A stretch of 19,124 bases of DNA from an uncultured Eubacteriales bacterium (GTDB lineage: Bacteria; Bacillota; Clostridia; Oscillospirales; Acutalibacteraceae). Positions 1-7,416 of the stretch are shown here, one piece after another. The notes under the pieces are model-generated. The model saw only the letters and a list, made by a program, of their open reading frames with translations, was not told the origin of the DNA and did no database searches. The DNA is taken from positions 1 through 19,124 of the forward strand of contig ONNU01000180.1 in the NCBI GenBank assembly GCA_900319255.1, given 5' to 3'. Made by a program: the position numbers and the translations under genes. Position 1 is the stretch's first letter. The number at the start of each line of letters is the position of its first letter.

Positions 1-110
1 GACAAAGCGTTGCTTTCGCTCTCGCGTGTTATACTTAGGTGGTAAGGGGAGAATGAAATTATTCTCAGCCAACTTCTATGAAAAGTCCCAGAAATATTTT
101 ACACGAACCG
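1..110 (+). repeat. Repeat unit A1 (left end cut by window)
   Basis: Body of a dispersed repeat, truncated by the window edge. It opens with GACAAAGCGTTGCTTTCG, runs through CTCGCGTGTTATAC, and ends with CAGAAATATTTTACACGAAC. The opening 34 bases differ from those at 154-187 (unit A2) at only two positions, giving a tandem period of about 153 bp. The same body occurs inverted at 418-559 and 5976-6116 and direct at 18882-19124. Short reading frames cross it, but the start codon is not shared by the copies, so it is not treated as coding. Confidence 0.85.
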
Positions 111-113
111 GCG

Positions 114-260
114 GCAGCGTCGACGCTGCACCCATAATCGCGGGGGCAGGTCTGACAAAGCATTGCTTTCGCTCTCGCGTATTATACCTGGATGGGATGG
201 GGAAACAAATAATTTCCAAAGCCAGCTCCATATCAAAGTTCCAGAAATATTTTACACGAA
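114..260 (+). repeat. Repeat unit A2 with substituted palindrome
   Basis: Full unit in the same orientation as A1. Other units begin with the hairpin CCGGCG-TGC-CGCCGG; this one begins with a different, perfect 16-bp palindrome GCAGCGTCGACGCTGC at 114-129. The body then continues with CGCGGGGGCAGGTCTGAC, CTCGCGTATTATAC and CAGAAATATTTTACACGAA. The unit is followed directly by the hairpin that opens B1. Confidence 0.85.
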
Positions 261-400
261 CCGGCGTGCCGCCGGTGTCATGTTCGCGTTGTAAGTTATG
301 ACCAAGCAAGCCTTTTCCTCGCGATTGTAAGATTGTTCTATTGGCTGCATTTTTTGTCGGTATGTGATAGTTTTTTTGCCAACTATTATTTTACACTTAG
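261..400 (+). repeat. Repeat unit B1
   Basis: Second repeat type. It opens with the perfect hairpin CCGGCG-TGC-CGCCGG (261-275), followed by GTGTCATGTTCGCG, then a body that reappears in inverted orientation at 5814-5937 (shared landmarks: TTGTAAGTTATGACCA, GATTGTTCTATTGGC, TTTTTTGTCGG, GCCAACTAT). It shares the pattern hairpin-TGACA-CGCG-about 40 nt-CTCGCG with unit A, so the two are probably diverged relatives. A shortened hairpin, CCGGC-GT-GCCGG, sits at 403-414 between B1 and A3. Confidence 0.8.
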
Positions 401-417
401 CGCCGGCGTGCCGGGTT

Positions 418-559
418 TGTGTAAAATATTTCTGGGTCTTTCCGTAGGAGACGGCTCAGAAAATATTTGTTTCCCTCTACCATCCAAGTATAACACGCGA
501 GAACGAAAGTAAAGCATTGTCAGACCTGTCCCGCGATCTTGACACCGGCGGCACGCCGG
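418..559 (-). repeat. Repeat unit A3 (inverted)
   Basis: Unit A in opposite orientation to A1 and A2. It begins GTGTAAAATATTTCTGGG, passes GTATAACACGCGAGAACG and ends with the perfect hairpin CCGGCG-GCA-CGCCGG at 545-559. A GC microrepeat (GCCGGTGCCGGGTGCC-like) extends it to 580, and the -35 hexamer of the next promoter starts at 581. Block 1 is therefore A-A-B facing left and A facing right, as expected if each set is tied to its own flanking gene. Confidence 0.85.
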
Positions 560-580
560 CGCCGGTGCCGGGTGCCGGGG

Positions 581-609
581 TTGTAATTGTGGGAAAGATG
601 GGGTATAAT
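581..609 (+). promoter_or_regulatory. Sigma-A promoter of the prmA operon
   Basis: TTGTAA at 581-586, a 17-bp spacer, and a perfect TATAAT at 604-609. It starts at the base after the GC-rich end of repeat block 1. The first gene downstream starts at 686, leaving a leader of about 70 bases. No experimental support is available. Confidence 0.75.
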
Positions 610-685
610 AGTATGGTATTAAGGTTTCGGGTTTTGATGCCCGGACAGGATCGAAGTTTTTGAAGGATCATTGGTGGTGAATAAT

Positions 686-949
686 ATGAAAAAATCAACT
701 GTTGCACTGATCGCTTTGCTTTCATTTTTTGCCGGAGTTTCAGGAGGAGCGCTTATAGGCTTTGTTTTATCTCCTATCAAAAAAGGTCTGAATTTCAGTA
801 TTACTCTGAAAAACTGCGGAAATAACTGCACCGGCTTTCTCGGCTCAAAAAAACACCGCAAAAAACACAAATCAAAAAAAACCGGAAAGCTCGGAGAACA
901 AAACAAAATCCCGCTTCTCAAGGGTATCAATAACAGAAAGGAAAAATAA
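686..949 (+). CDS. Small basic single-pass membrane protein, function unknown
   Basis: This 87-residue protein is not assigned to a family. The ATG at 686 is preferred over a TTG at 671 because a GGTGGTGA ribosome binding site lies about 6 bases upstream and the protein then begins with a typical membrane-anchor sequence, MKKSTVALIALLSFFAGVSGG. One hydrophobic segment spans about residues 5-27, followed by a short polar region with two cysteines (CGNNC) and a strongly basic tail rich in KKHRKKHKSKK. It ends two bases before prmA, so the two are almost certainly cotranscribed and perhaps translationally coupled. The basic tail would suit binding to RNA, ribosomes or acidic lipids, but that is only inference. 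Confidence 0.65.
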   Translation: MKKSTVALIALLSFFAGVSGGALIGFVLSPIKKGLNFSITLKNCGNNCTGFLGSKKHRKKHKSKKTGKLGEQNKIPLLKGINNRKEK

Positions 950-951
950 TA

Positions 952-1878
952 ATGGATTGGACGGAAATAACAGTCACGGTTCCTGCAAAGGATATCAATA
1001 CTGCCGGCAATATCGCTCAGATGACCGTTCCCTACGGCATCTATATTGAGGATTATTCCTGCCTTGAACAGGAGGTTCTGGAGATTGCAAATATTGATCT
1101 CATTGACGAGGATCTGCTGAAAAAAGACAGGGAACACGGTATCGTACATATTTATATCAGCCCTGAGGATAACCCCGCTGAGGCTGTTTCATTCATCAGG
1201 GAAAGACTTGACGCTGAGGGCATCACTGCTGAGATAAAGCTTGACAGCTGCGATGTGGAAAGCTGCCTGACAAACTGGAGAAAGTATTTCAAGCCCATAC
1301 CTGTGGGCAAAAAGATCCTTATCCGTCCCATATGGCGGGATGATTATGACCCTCAGGGACGTATCGTGCTGAATCTTGAACCGGGTATCGCTTTCGGTAC
1401 AGGTACGCATGAGACAACAAGGCTTTGTCTTGAGGCTCTTGAAAATTTCGTCAGCAAGGACTGTACTCTTTTAGATGTAGGCTGCGGAAGCGGTATTCTT
1501 TCCGTTGCGGGTCTGCTGCTGGGGGCGAAAAGCGCCATCGGTATCGACATTGACGAAATGGCAGTCAAGGCTTCTGTCGAAAATGCAAAGCTCAACGGTG
1601 TCCAGGCTCGCTACACCGGCATAAAGGGCAATCTTGCCGATAAGGTGGAGGGCGTTTTTGATGTCATCACCGCTAATATCGTGGCAGACGCTATCATTAT
1701 GCTTTCATCTGATATCGAAAAGCATATGGATGAAAATACCGTGTATATTATGAGCGGTATTGTTGATACAAGGCTTGACGATGTACTTGCCGCACTGCCT
1801 GAAAGCCTTGAGGTATTTGCTCAGTATGAGGAAAAGGGCTGGCTCTGTCTTGCCGCAAGAAAAAAGAAAACCGGCTGA
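952..1878 (+). CDS. prmA: Ribosomal protein L11 methyltransferase PrmA
   Basis: The family transfers methyl groups from S-adenosylmethionine to amino groups of ribosomal protein L11 in the cytoplasm. At 308 residues it has the usual length. Family hallmarks are visible: LEPGIAFGTGTHETT at residues 142-156 (the characteristic GTGTHxTT segment), the SAM-binding glycine loop DVGCGSGILS at 175-184, the acidic GIDID around 197-201, and TANIVAD around 240-246, which corresponds to the catalytic-site motif. The N-terminal 120 residues match the separate L11-recognition domain of the family. The start lies two bases after the stop of the small membrane protein gene, placing prmA second in the operon. 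Nothing appears truncated or missing. Confidence 0.95.
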   Translation: MDWTEITVTVPAKDINTAGNIAQMTVPYGIYIEDYSCLEQEVLEIANIDLIDEDLLKKDREHGIVHIYISPEDNPAEAVSFIRERLDAEGITAEIKLDSCDVESCLTNWRKYFKPIPVGKKILIRPIWRDDYDPQGRIVLNLEPGIAFGTGTHETTRLCLEALENFVSKDCTLLDVGCGSGILSVAGLLLGAKSAIGIDIDEMAVKASVENAKLNGVQARYTGIKGNLADKVEGVFDVITANIVADAIIMLSSDIEKHMDENTVYIMSGIVDTRLDDVLAALPESLEVFAQYEEKGWLCLAARKKKTG

Positions 1879-1926
1879 TCCTGTATAAGATCATGCCAAG
1901 TAATAAAAAAGGAAGGTCGCATTACT

Positions 1927-2505
1927 ATGAAAAAGAAAAAAGATATATCAGGTCTGTTCTTTTCAGCATTCCTGATAACAGCCTTTGTTATCTGCTCGTA
2001 TTTCTTTATCGGGATCATCAACGATCAGAACGGTCTTGATCCTGTTATCAAAACGCTTCTGAAATCATTAGTTTTTGTTCTTTTCGGTCTGGTTCTTTTC
2101 TATGCAACAAGAGTCGGCGAGGGCAAGCAGGTAAAAAGATTTTCTCTTGCAGCGCTTATACTTGTAGATCTGCCTGCAATATATCTGATACTTGCATCCT
2201 GCTTTACATTCTTCCCCATGCCCTTTGATATCACCTCTGTTCCGGAAACAGCTCTTATTGCATCAATCGCTCTCGGATATGGTATCCCCTATACCTTCCT
2301 GAGCGGATATGAGCTGGACAGACCTGAGCCTGAAAAAATATCAGAGCTTCCCGCTGAAGAAAAAGAGACAGATACAGCTGATAAAAATACTGACGCTGAC
2401 GCAGAAACTGAAACAGATACGGCAGAGGAAGCAGCTCCGGCTGATACACTTCCCGCTGAGGAAACAGATGCGCTGTCCGGAGAAAAAACATCGGATGAGG
2501 AATGA
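1927..2505 (+). CDS. Multi-pass membrane protein with acidic C-terminal tail
   Basis: This 192-residue protein is not recognised as a named family. Hydrophobicity suggests four membrane segments at about residues 9-30, 43-61, 72-95 and 104-125. From about residue 127 the sequence becomes a low-complexity tail of Glu, Asp, Thr and Ala (for example AEEKETDTADKNTDADAETE), about 65 residues long, strongly acidic and probably disordered. An AAGGAAGG ribosome binding site precedes the ATG at 1927. It lies 48 bases after prmA and 79 bases before the Mrp gene, in the same direction and with no terminator between. The acidic tail contrasts with the basic tail of the first protein of the operon, so the two could interact, which is speculation. 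Confidence 0.75.
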   Translation: MKKKKDISGLFFSAFLITAFVICSYFFIGIINDQNGLDPVIKTLLKSLVFVLFGLVLFYATRVGEGKQVKRFSLAALILVDLPAIYLILASCFTFFPMPFDITSVPETALIASIALGYGIPYTFLSGYELDRPEPEKISELPAEEKETDTADKNTDADAETETDTAEEAAPADTLPAEETDALSGEKTSDEE

Positions 2506-2584
2506 TCTCACGGATAAGGCTATACATAAGGAAAGCAAATTCATTTAAAATATTATACTTAAAATTTCAAGGAGGATTACACAC

Positions 2585-3451
<867 letters not shown>

Positions 3452-3461
3452 TATTAAACAT

Positions 3462-3502
3462 AAGCGAACAGCAAACAAAACTGCTGTTCGCTTGAATTTT
3501 TC
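3462..3502 (+). terminator. Rho-independent terminator after the Mrp gene
   Basis: A perfect 12-bp stem, AAGCGAACAGCA (3462-3473) with TGCTGTTCGCTT (3482-3493), an 8-base loop, and a T run at 3497-3501. It lies 10 bases after the Mrp stop codon. Confidence 0.9.
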
Positions 3503-3538
3503 TCCGGAAAAAACTTACATATACAAGTATAATTACGA

Positions 3539-3582
3539 AAACGTTCCCGAAGCTGATAAACTTCCGGAGCGTTTCATTTTTC
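3539..3582. terminator. Second hairpin between convergent operons, probable terminator
   Basis: Stem AACGTTCCCGAAG (3540-3552) with CTTCCGGAGCGTT (3561-3573), one mismatch and one wobble pair, 8-base loop, followed on the plus strand by CATTTTT. On the minus strand the stem is followed by TTCGTAATT, so it may also stop the sigma/anti-sigma transcript. A further short hairpin (GCAGGGGG/CCTCCTGC, 3599-3619) sits 15 bases beyond the anti-sigma stop codon, with only a weak T tract on the minus side. Confidence 0.6.
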
Positions 3583-3634
3583 CGATAGCAAATGAATAGC
3601 AGGGGGACTTGCCTCCTGCCATTCTGAAATTATT

Positions 3635-4966
3635 TTACATAAGCTCCTGACCCTCAAAGGTTATTGAAACGATATCTTCCGGATCAAGCGCTGCGGAATT
3701 GCCTTTTTCATCTGTGTATTCAAGTGTTACCTTTACATTACCATAGTTTACACCTATTTCAGAGCTGCTGTTTAATCCGATGGTTCTGCTGCCTGCCTTG
3801 AATATTCTGCCGTCACTGAGCCTGACGGTAAGCTCACGGGGATAAAATGACTCGCAGTATGCTTCATATTTTTTCGTTGTTTCCTCATCCCAGTTTACCA
3901 TATCCTCAAAATCAAATTCCCTGCTCAGGTCAAGATCATAGGTGTGGGCTGACATTTCAATTGTAAATGATTTTGCGTTGATAAAGTCAACATTCCATTT
4001 TGAATCGTTTATTGTATATTCTCTGTTTGCTGCGCTGTCGATGCTGCGGGCGGTTGATTTGTAATTGAGAGTAACGCCTGCATTCAGATCAAGTGTGAGC
4101 TTTGTCTGCCTGGCAACGATAACAGAGCTGTCTGTGTTATTGAATCTGATGACCTCATTTTCCTTTAATGAAGAGGAATATTTTTCATACATTTTTTCAA
4201 GCACTGAATCATCTGTTTTAAGATATGCGCTGCCGCCCTCATTGACAAGGCTGGTGTATCCGTCCCCGTCCTTGGGAACGTAAAGGGTCCTTACCTTTTT
4301 GTATGCATAGATGGTTTCGCTGTTTATCGTAAGTCTGTGACCCTTCAGACCCGTTCCGCTGTCTGAGGTGCAGGTAACAAGCATATTTATTGTGTTTTTG
4401 TCATCAAAGCTGTATTCTGCAACACCTGTACAGGGCTGTCCTTTTGCAAATATATTATCCCACAGATTTGTTTCGATGGTAAGCTTATTATTCACAGGAT
4501 AGCTGTTATCCGCATAATCATATTCGTCAAGGAAAACATTTTCCGTTGTATCTACAAATGCGCTGCCGTCCTTGTTTGTAAGCTTCATCATTGCTGCGAC
4601 CTGATTGTCATCGCCTGCGATACCCTTGAATTCAACATTTACCTTATCGCTGCTGATGCTTACATTTCCGCCGCTGAATACCCCCTCTGCCGGCTTGCCA
4701 GCAAAGAATTCGCCGAAGCTGTCGCTGAAGCCGCCTGCTGCTCCTACTGAAACAGTACCGATAACTGCAATCGCTGCAGCTGCTGCAATAAGTGAAATGA
4801 TGGTCTTTTTTCTTGTTATGCGTGCATATCCTTTGTTGAGCATTATCTCTTTCATAACCTTCTCCTTTACCTTCTCTGCCTTTACGCCTGTGTCCTTTAT
4901 TACGGTTTCCTCGCTGATGTCTAAGATATCGTTTTCGCTTGCGTCAAATATAAATTTCTTTTTCAT
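3635..4966 (-). CDS. Putative membrane anti-sigma factor, DUF4179-like
   Basis: A 443-residue single-pass protein. Residues 1-54 are charged and presumably cytoplasmic, residues 55-76 form a membrane helix (TIISLIAAAAAIAVIGTVSVGA) just after RITRKK, and the remaining 365 residues would lie outside the cell. The layout, and the stretch after the helix (FSGGNVSISSDKVNVEFKGI followed by a beta-rich domain), resemble the DUF4179 class of Firmicutes anti-sigma proteins; the family is assigned from memory of its appearance and is not certain. Its ATG overlaps the stop codon of the ECF sigma gene by four bases (ATGA), giving translational coupling and equal production. By analogy it holds the sigma factor at the membrane until an extracellular signal is sensed. 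The signal cannot be read from the sequence. Confidence 0.75.
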   Translation of the reverse strand: MKKKFIFDASENDILDISEETVIKDTGVKAEKVKEKVMKEIMLNKGYARITRKKTIISLIAAAAAIAVIGTVSVGAAGGFSDSFGEFFAGKPAEGVFSGGNVSISSDKVNVEFKGIAGDDNQVAAMMKLTNKDGSAFVDTTENVFLDEYDYADNSYPVNNKLTIETNLWDNIFAKGQPCTGVAEYSFDDKNTINMLVTCTSDSGTGLKGHRLTINSETIYAYKKVRTLYVPKDGDGYTSLVNEGGSAYLKTDDSVLEKMYEKYSSSLKENEVIRFNNTDSSVIVARQTKLTLDLNAGVTLNYKSTARSIDSAANREYTINDSKWNVDFINAKSFTIEMSAHTYDLDLSREFDFEDMVNWDEETTKKYEAYCESFYPRELTVRLSDGRIFKAGSRTIGLNSSSEIGVNYGNVKVTLEYTDEKGNSAALDPEDIVSITFEGQELM

Positions 4967-5511
4967 ATTGAAAACCCTCTTTCCTGTAATAGCTTTCTGA
5001 GCTTTTCTCTGGTTCGTTTTATCTTTGATTTGACAGTTTCTCTTTTTATGCCTGTCCGCTCTGAGATCTCGGTGGAGGTCTGATAATAGTAATAATGCCG
5101 GATGATTATTTCCCGGTCCGGATCTCCTATCTTTTCAAGAGCATCTCTGAGGGCTTCGGTTATGATCTTGTTTTCTATCTTCTCCGAAACCACCAGACCA
5201 TCCTCAAAATCCATTTCATCAATATTGACGATATTCTTATGCCGCCCCATGGCTCGCAGCTTATCCTTTGCCTTGTTCTTTGCTATACAGCAGATATAGC
5301 CTTTCAGCTTATCATCCTGTATTTTATCCCTGTTGTACCATAGTGCGATGAAGGTATCCGAGGCTACCTCCTCAATATCTGCCGTACTGAGCTGACCTCC
5401 GGAGAGGTTATAGATGATAGTGGAAACCAGAGGGGTAAAGCCTTCAATGATCTCCCCGAGAGCTTCTTCATCATCATTTTTTATTCGACTTGCTAACTTT
5501 TGAATATCCAT
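4963..5511 (-). CDS. ECF-type RNA polymerase sigma factor
   Basis: The 182-residue protein (from the preferred start) directs RNA polymerase to a small set of promoters. A sigma-70 region 2-like part spans about residues 10-90 (with ADIEEVASDTFIALW and LKGYICCIAKNKAKDKLR), and region 4 lies at about 122-175, with the helix-turn-helix TSTEISERTGIKRETVKSKIKRTREKL. The ATG at 5511 has GGCGGTGA a few bases upstream; an in-frame ATG at 5547 would add 12 residues but has no clear ribosome binding site. The gene overlaps the downstream anti-sigma gene by ATGA. Such pairs normally activate their own promoter, but no convincing sigma-A or ECF promoter was found in the 300 bases upstream. Confidence 0.9.
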   Translation of the reverse strand: MDIQKLASRIKNDDEEALGEIIEGFTPLVSTIIYNLSGGQLSTADIEEVASDTFIALWYNRDKIQDDKLKGYICCIAKNKAKDKLRAMGRHKNIVNIDEMDFEDGLVVSEKIENKIITEALRDALEKIGDPDREIIIRHYYYYQTSTEISERTGIKRETVKSKIKRTREKLRKLLQERGFSI

Positions 5512-5547
5512 TTTTTCACCGCCGACTTTCTTTTGAAGCGCTTTCAC

Positions 5548-5813
5548 TTATAATAACGACAATACTCTCCACCCGGGGGCATGATTTTTCAAAAAAATTT
5601 CTGAAAAATTTTTTCTTGTACGTACAGAATCAGGAACGACACCTTTAATATGATCTGATACCCCGATGCTGCTTTTACATATATAAAGAGAACTGATGAC
5701 AGATTTTTTGTGACGATAAAATTTTACTACAAATATTTTGTTTATTCAATCACAGATGCAGTATCAAACATCTATGAACCTCTTTCTTTGAGCTTTGAAC
5801 TACCGCCGCTAAA
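5548..5813. other. AT-rich intergenic region upstream of the sigma gene
   Basis: No gene found. It contains a perfect 9-bp A/T hairpin (AAAAAATTT/AAATTTTTT, 5592-5614), the palindrome TGTACGTACA at 5617-5626, and CCCGGG at 5573-5578. Any of these could be operator-like, but no pair of -35 and -10 elements for the sigma operon could be fixed with confidence. Confidence 0.4.
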
Positions 5814-5952
5814 TGTATAAATATAGTTGGCAACAGAAATACTATCGCAAACCGACAAAAAATGCTGCCAATAGAACAATCTTACATTCGCGAGGGAAAA
5901 GGCTTGCATGGTCATAACTTACAACGCGAACATGACACCGGCGGCACACCGG
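5814..5952 (-). repeat. Repeat unit B2 (inverted)
   Basis: Inverted copy of B1. Shared segments include ACCGACAAAAAATGC, GCCAATAGAACAATCTTACA, CGCGAGG-AAAAGGCTTGC and GTCATAACTTACAACGCGAA. It ends in CCGGCG-GCA-CACCGG (5938-5952), where one base change has broken a pair of the hairpin. A partial duplicate of the hairpin edge (GATCTTGACACCGGCGG) follows at 5955-5971. Confidence 0.85.
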
Positions 5953-5975
5953 CACGATCTTGACACCGGCGGTTG

Positions 5976-6116
5976 GTGTAAAATATTTCTGGGAGTTTTC
6001 GTAGGAGCCGGCTCGGGATAATTTCATTTTCCTCTGTCATAAAACAATAACACGCGAGGGCGAAAGTAACGCTTTGTCAGACCTGCCCCGCGATTTTGAC
6101 ACCGGCGGCACGCCGG
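5976..6116 (-). repeat. Repeat unit A4 (inverted)
   Basis: Unit A in the same orientation as A3. It begins GTGTAAAATATTTCTGGG, passes AATAACACGCGAGGGCG and TTTGTCAGACCTGCCCCG, and ends with the perfect hairpin CCGGCG-GCA-CGCCGG at 6102-6116. A second partial hairpin edge, GATCTTGCCACCGGCGG (6121-6137), leads directly into the -35 box at 6138. Confidence 0.85.
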
Positions 6117-6137
6117 CGCGATCTTGCCACCGGCGGC

Positions 6138-6166
6138 TTGACATTGAATAACGGGGGTTATATAAT
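6138..6166 (+). promoter_or_regulatory. Perfect consensus sigma-A promoter of the TetR-GNAT operon
   Basis: TTGACA at 6138-6143, exactly 17 bases of spacer, TATAAT at 6161-6166. All twelve hexamer positions match consensus. The -35 box abuts the end of repeat block 2. Transcripts would have a leader of about 30 bases before the GTG start at 6203. Confidence 0.88.
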
Positions 6167-6202
6167 GGGGTTAATTATAGATGTGGATAGGGAGGGTGCG
6201 CT

Positions 6203-6787
6203 GTGCCGCCAAAAATCAGATTTGAAAAACAGACTATTATCAACGCAGGATTTGATATCGTACGTTTTGAGGGTGAGGATAAACTAAATGTCCGTAATAC
6301 TGCTAAAAAACTCGGATGCTCGACTCAGCCCGTGATGTCTCATTTTTCAACAATTGACGAACTGAAACGGGAAGTCTGCATCATGGCGGAAAATTTTCAT
6401 ACCGATTATCTTTCGGATATCACCGGTTCTATGAAGGATATTCTGCTGAATCTGGGAATGAGATATATCCGCTTTGCTTATGATGAAAAAAATCTCTTCC
6501 GCTTTATCTTTCTCTCGGGTCATTCGTCAGGAAGTATACTCAATGATATTATTCATGGAGAGGAACAATCTCCTGTTATTGATCTGCTTAAAGTTACCCT
6601 GCGTCTTGACAGCGAAAAATGTAAAAAGGCTTTTATGATCCTCTTTATGTTCGTTCACGGCTATGCTGTTATGATTGCTCAGGATATGACTGTGTTTGAT
6701 GAAGATAAGATCCGCTCAGAGCTGGAGCTGTCACTGCAGGGAATACGGAATGAATTGCAGAAAAGCACCAATCAACGGACAGATTAA
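6203..6787 (+). CDS. TetR/AcrR-type transcriptional regulator
   Basis: A 194-residue DNA-binding regulator. The N-terminal region resembles a TetR domain: an opening helix (RFEKQTIINAGFDIVRFEG), then a helix-turn-helix around residues 27-49 (LNVRNTAKKLGCSTQPVMSHFST) and IDELKREV. The C-terminal two thirds is helical and would carry the ligand and dimer functions; its ligand is unknown. The GTG start is chosen because AGGGAGG at 6189-6195 lies at good spacing and the TetR fold begins immediately. The gene is read from the perfect promoter at 6138-6166. A GNAT acetyltransferase gene follows after 41 bases in the same direction and may be its target. TetR members often repress their own promoter, but no operator palindrome was identified beyond the repeat hairpins. 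Confidence 0.85.
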   Translation: MPPKIRFEKQTIINAGFDIVRFEGEDKLNVRNTAKKLGCSTQPVMSHFSTIDELKREVCIMAENFHTDYLSDITGSMKDILLNLGMRYIRFAYDEKNLFRFIFLSGHSSGSILNDIIHGEEQSPVIDLLKVTLRLDSEKCKKAFMILFMFVHGYAVMIAQDMTVFDEDKIRSELELSLQGIRNELQKSTNQRTD

Positions 6788-6828
6788 GCACGCTGATCTC
6801 ATTACGTTTTTACGAAAGGTACAGAACA

Positions 6829-7416
6829 ATGAAAAAGTTTCATTTTACAACCGACAGACTTATCATTCGTGAATACTCAAATTCGGATATCGAACAGTTC
6901 CTGAATGTTGTCCGTCAGCCTGAAATATATGTCACTACATACGGCATCCCGAAGGAGTACCCCAAAAAAAGAGCAAAGCAATGGTTCAGATTTATAAAGG
7001 ATAATATTCGCAAAATGCAAAGCTATGAATTCGGAATGTTCCTCAAAACCAACGGACAGTATATCGGGAATGTCGGTCTTATCAACCTCAGCGCAAGTCA
7101 TAACCATGCGGATATTTCATATTATATTGATACGAATTTCCGTAATATGGGGCTTACTACAGAGGCTGCGCGGGAAATGCTGCGCTTTGGCTTTGAAGGC
7201 TTCGGCTTTCAGAAAATATCCGGTCTTTGTATGAGCATCAATCATGCGTCACGCAGAGTTATGGAAAAAATTGGAATGACTTATGAGGGAACCTTCAGGA
7301 ATGATCTTCTCAAGGATGGAATATACTATGATATAGACCGTCTTTCAATATTGCATGACGAATATTTCAACCAGAAAAAACGGTTGGAAATTGAGTTTTC
7401 AACACCCGAAAGTTGA
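6829..7416 (+). CDS. GNAT-family N-acetyltransferase, RimJ/RimL-like
   Basis: A 195-residue cytoplasmic acetyltransferase using acetyl-CoA; the substrate cannot be predicted. It opens with the typical TDRLIIREYSNSDIEQF (about residues 8-24). The acetyl-CoA binding segment is YYIDTNFRNMGLTTEAAREML, and the later NHASRRVMEKIGMTYEGTFR is the usual pattern of this subfamily, which includes enzymes that acetylate ribosomal protein N-termini and small-molecule detoxifiers. It follows the TetR gene by 41 bases, and GAAAGG precedes the ATG. The last codons (about residues 190-195) fall within the TTTTCAACA-type inverted repeat at 7395-7419, so the C-terminal end overlaps a possible regulatory or terminator element. 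Confidence 0.9.
   Translation: MKKFHFTTDRLIIREYSNSDIEQFLNVVRQPEIYVTTYGIPKEYPKKRAKQWFRFIKDNIRKMQSYEFGMFLKTNGQYIGNVGLINLSASHNHADISYYIDTNFRNMGLTTEAAREMLRFGFEGFGFQKISGLCMSINHASRRVMEKIGMTYEGTFRNDLLKDGIYYDIDRLSILHDEYFNQKKRLEIEFSTPES

Noticed and set aside
26..309. Short reading frames on both strands within repeat block 1 (for example a 91-residue plus-strand frame containing KSQKYFTRTGG)
   Set aside because: They are generated by the repeat units; other copies do not keep the start codon or frame, so they are unlikely to be genes.
1..580. CRISPR array
   Set aside because: Repeats are about 150 bp, imperfect, partly inverted and without regular short spacers or cas genes.
619..1149. 176-residue minus-strand frame opposite the small membrane protein and prmA
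   Set aside because: Shadow of genuine coding sequence on the plus strand; no ribosome binding site or family resemblance.
5548..5600. Sigma-A or ECF promoter for the sigma operon (TATAAG near 5550, CCCGGG upstream)
   Set aside because: No acceptable -35 partner at 16-18 bases could be found, so no promoter was called.
5842..6027. 61-residue minus-strand frame (KLSRAGSYENSQKYFTP)
   Set aside because: It crosses two different repeat units (B2 and A4) and echoes the block 1 frames only because the DNA is repeated.
6096..6287. 63-residue plus-strand frame overlapping the TetR start
   Set aside because: It starts inside the repeat hairpin upstream of the promoter and is out of frame with the TetR gene.
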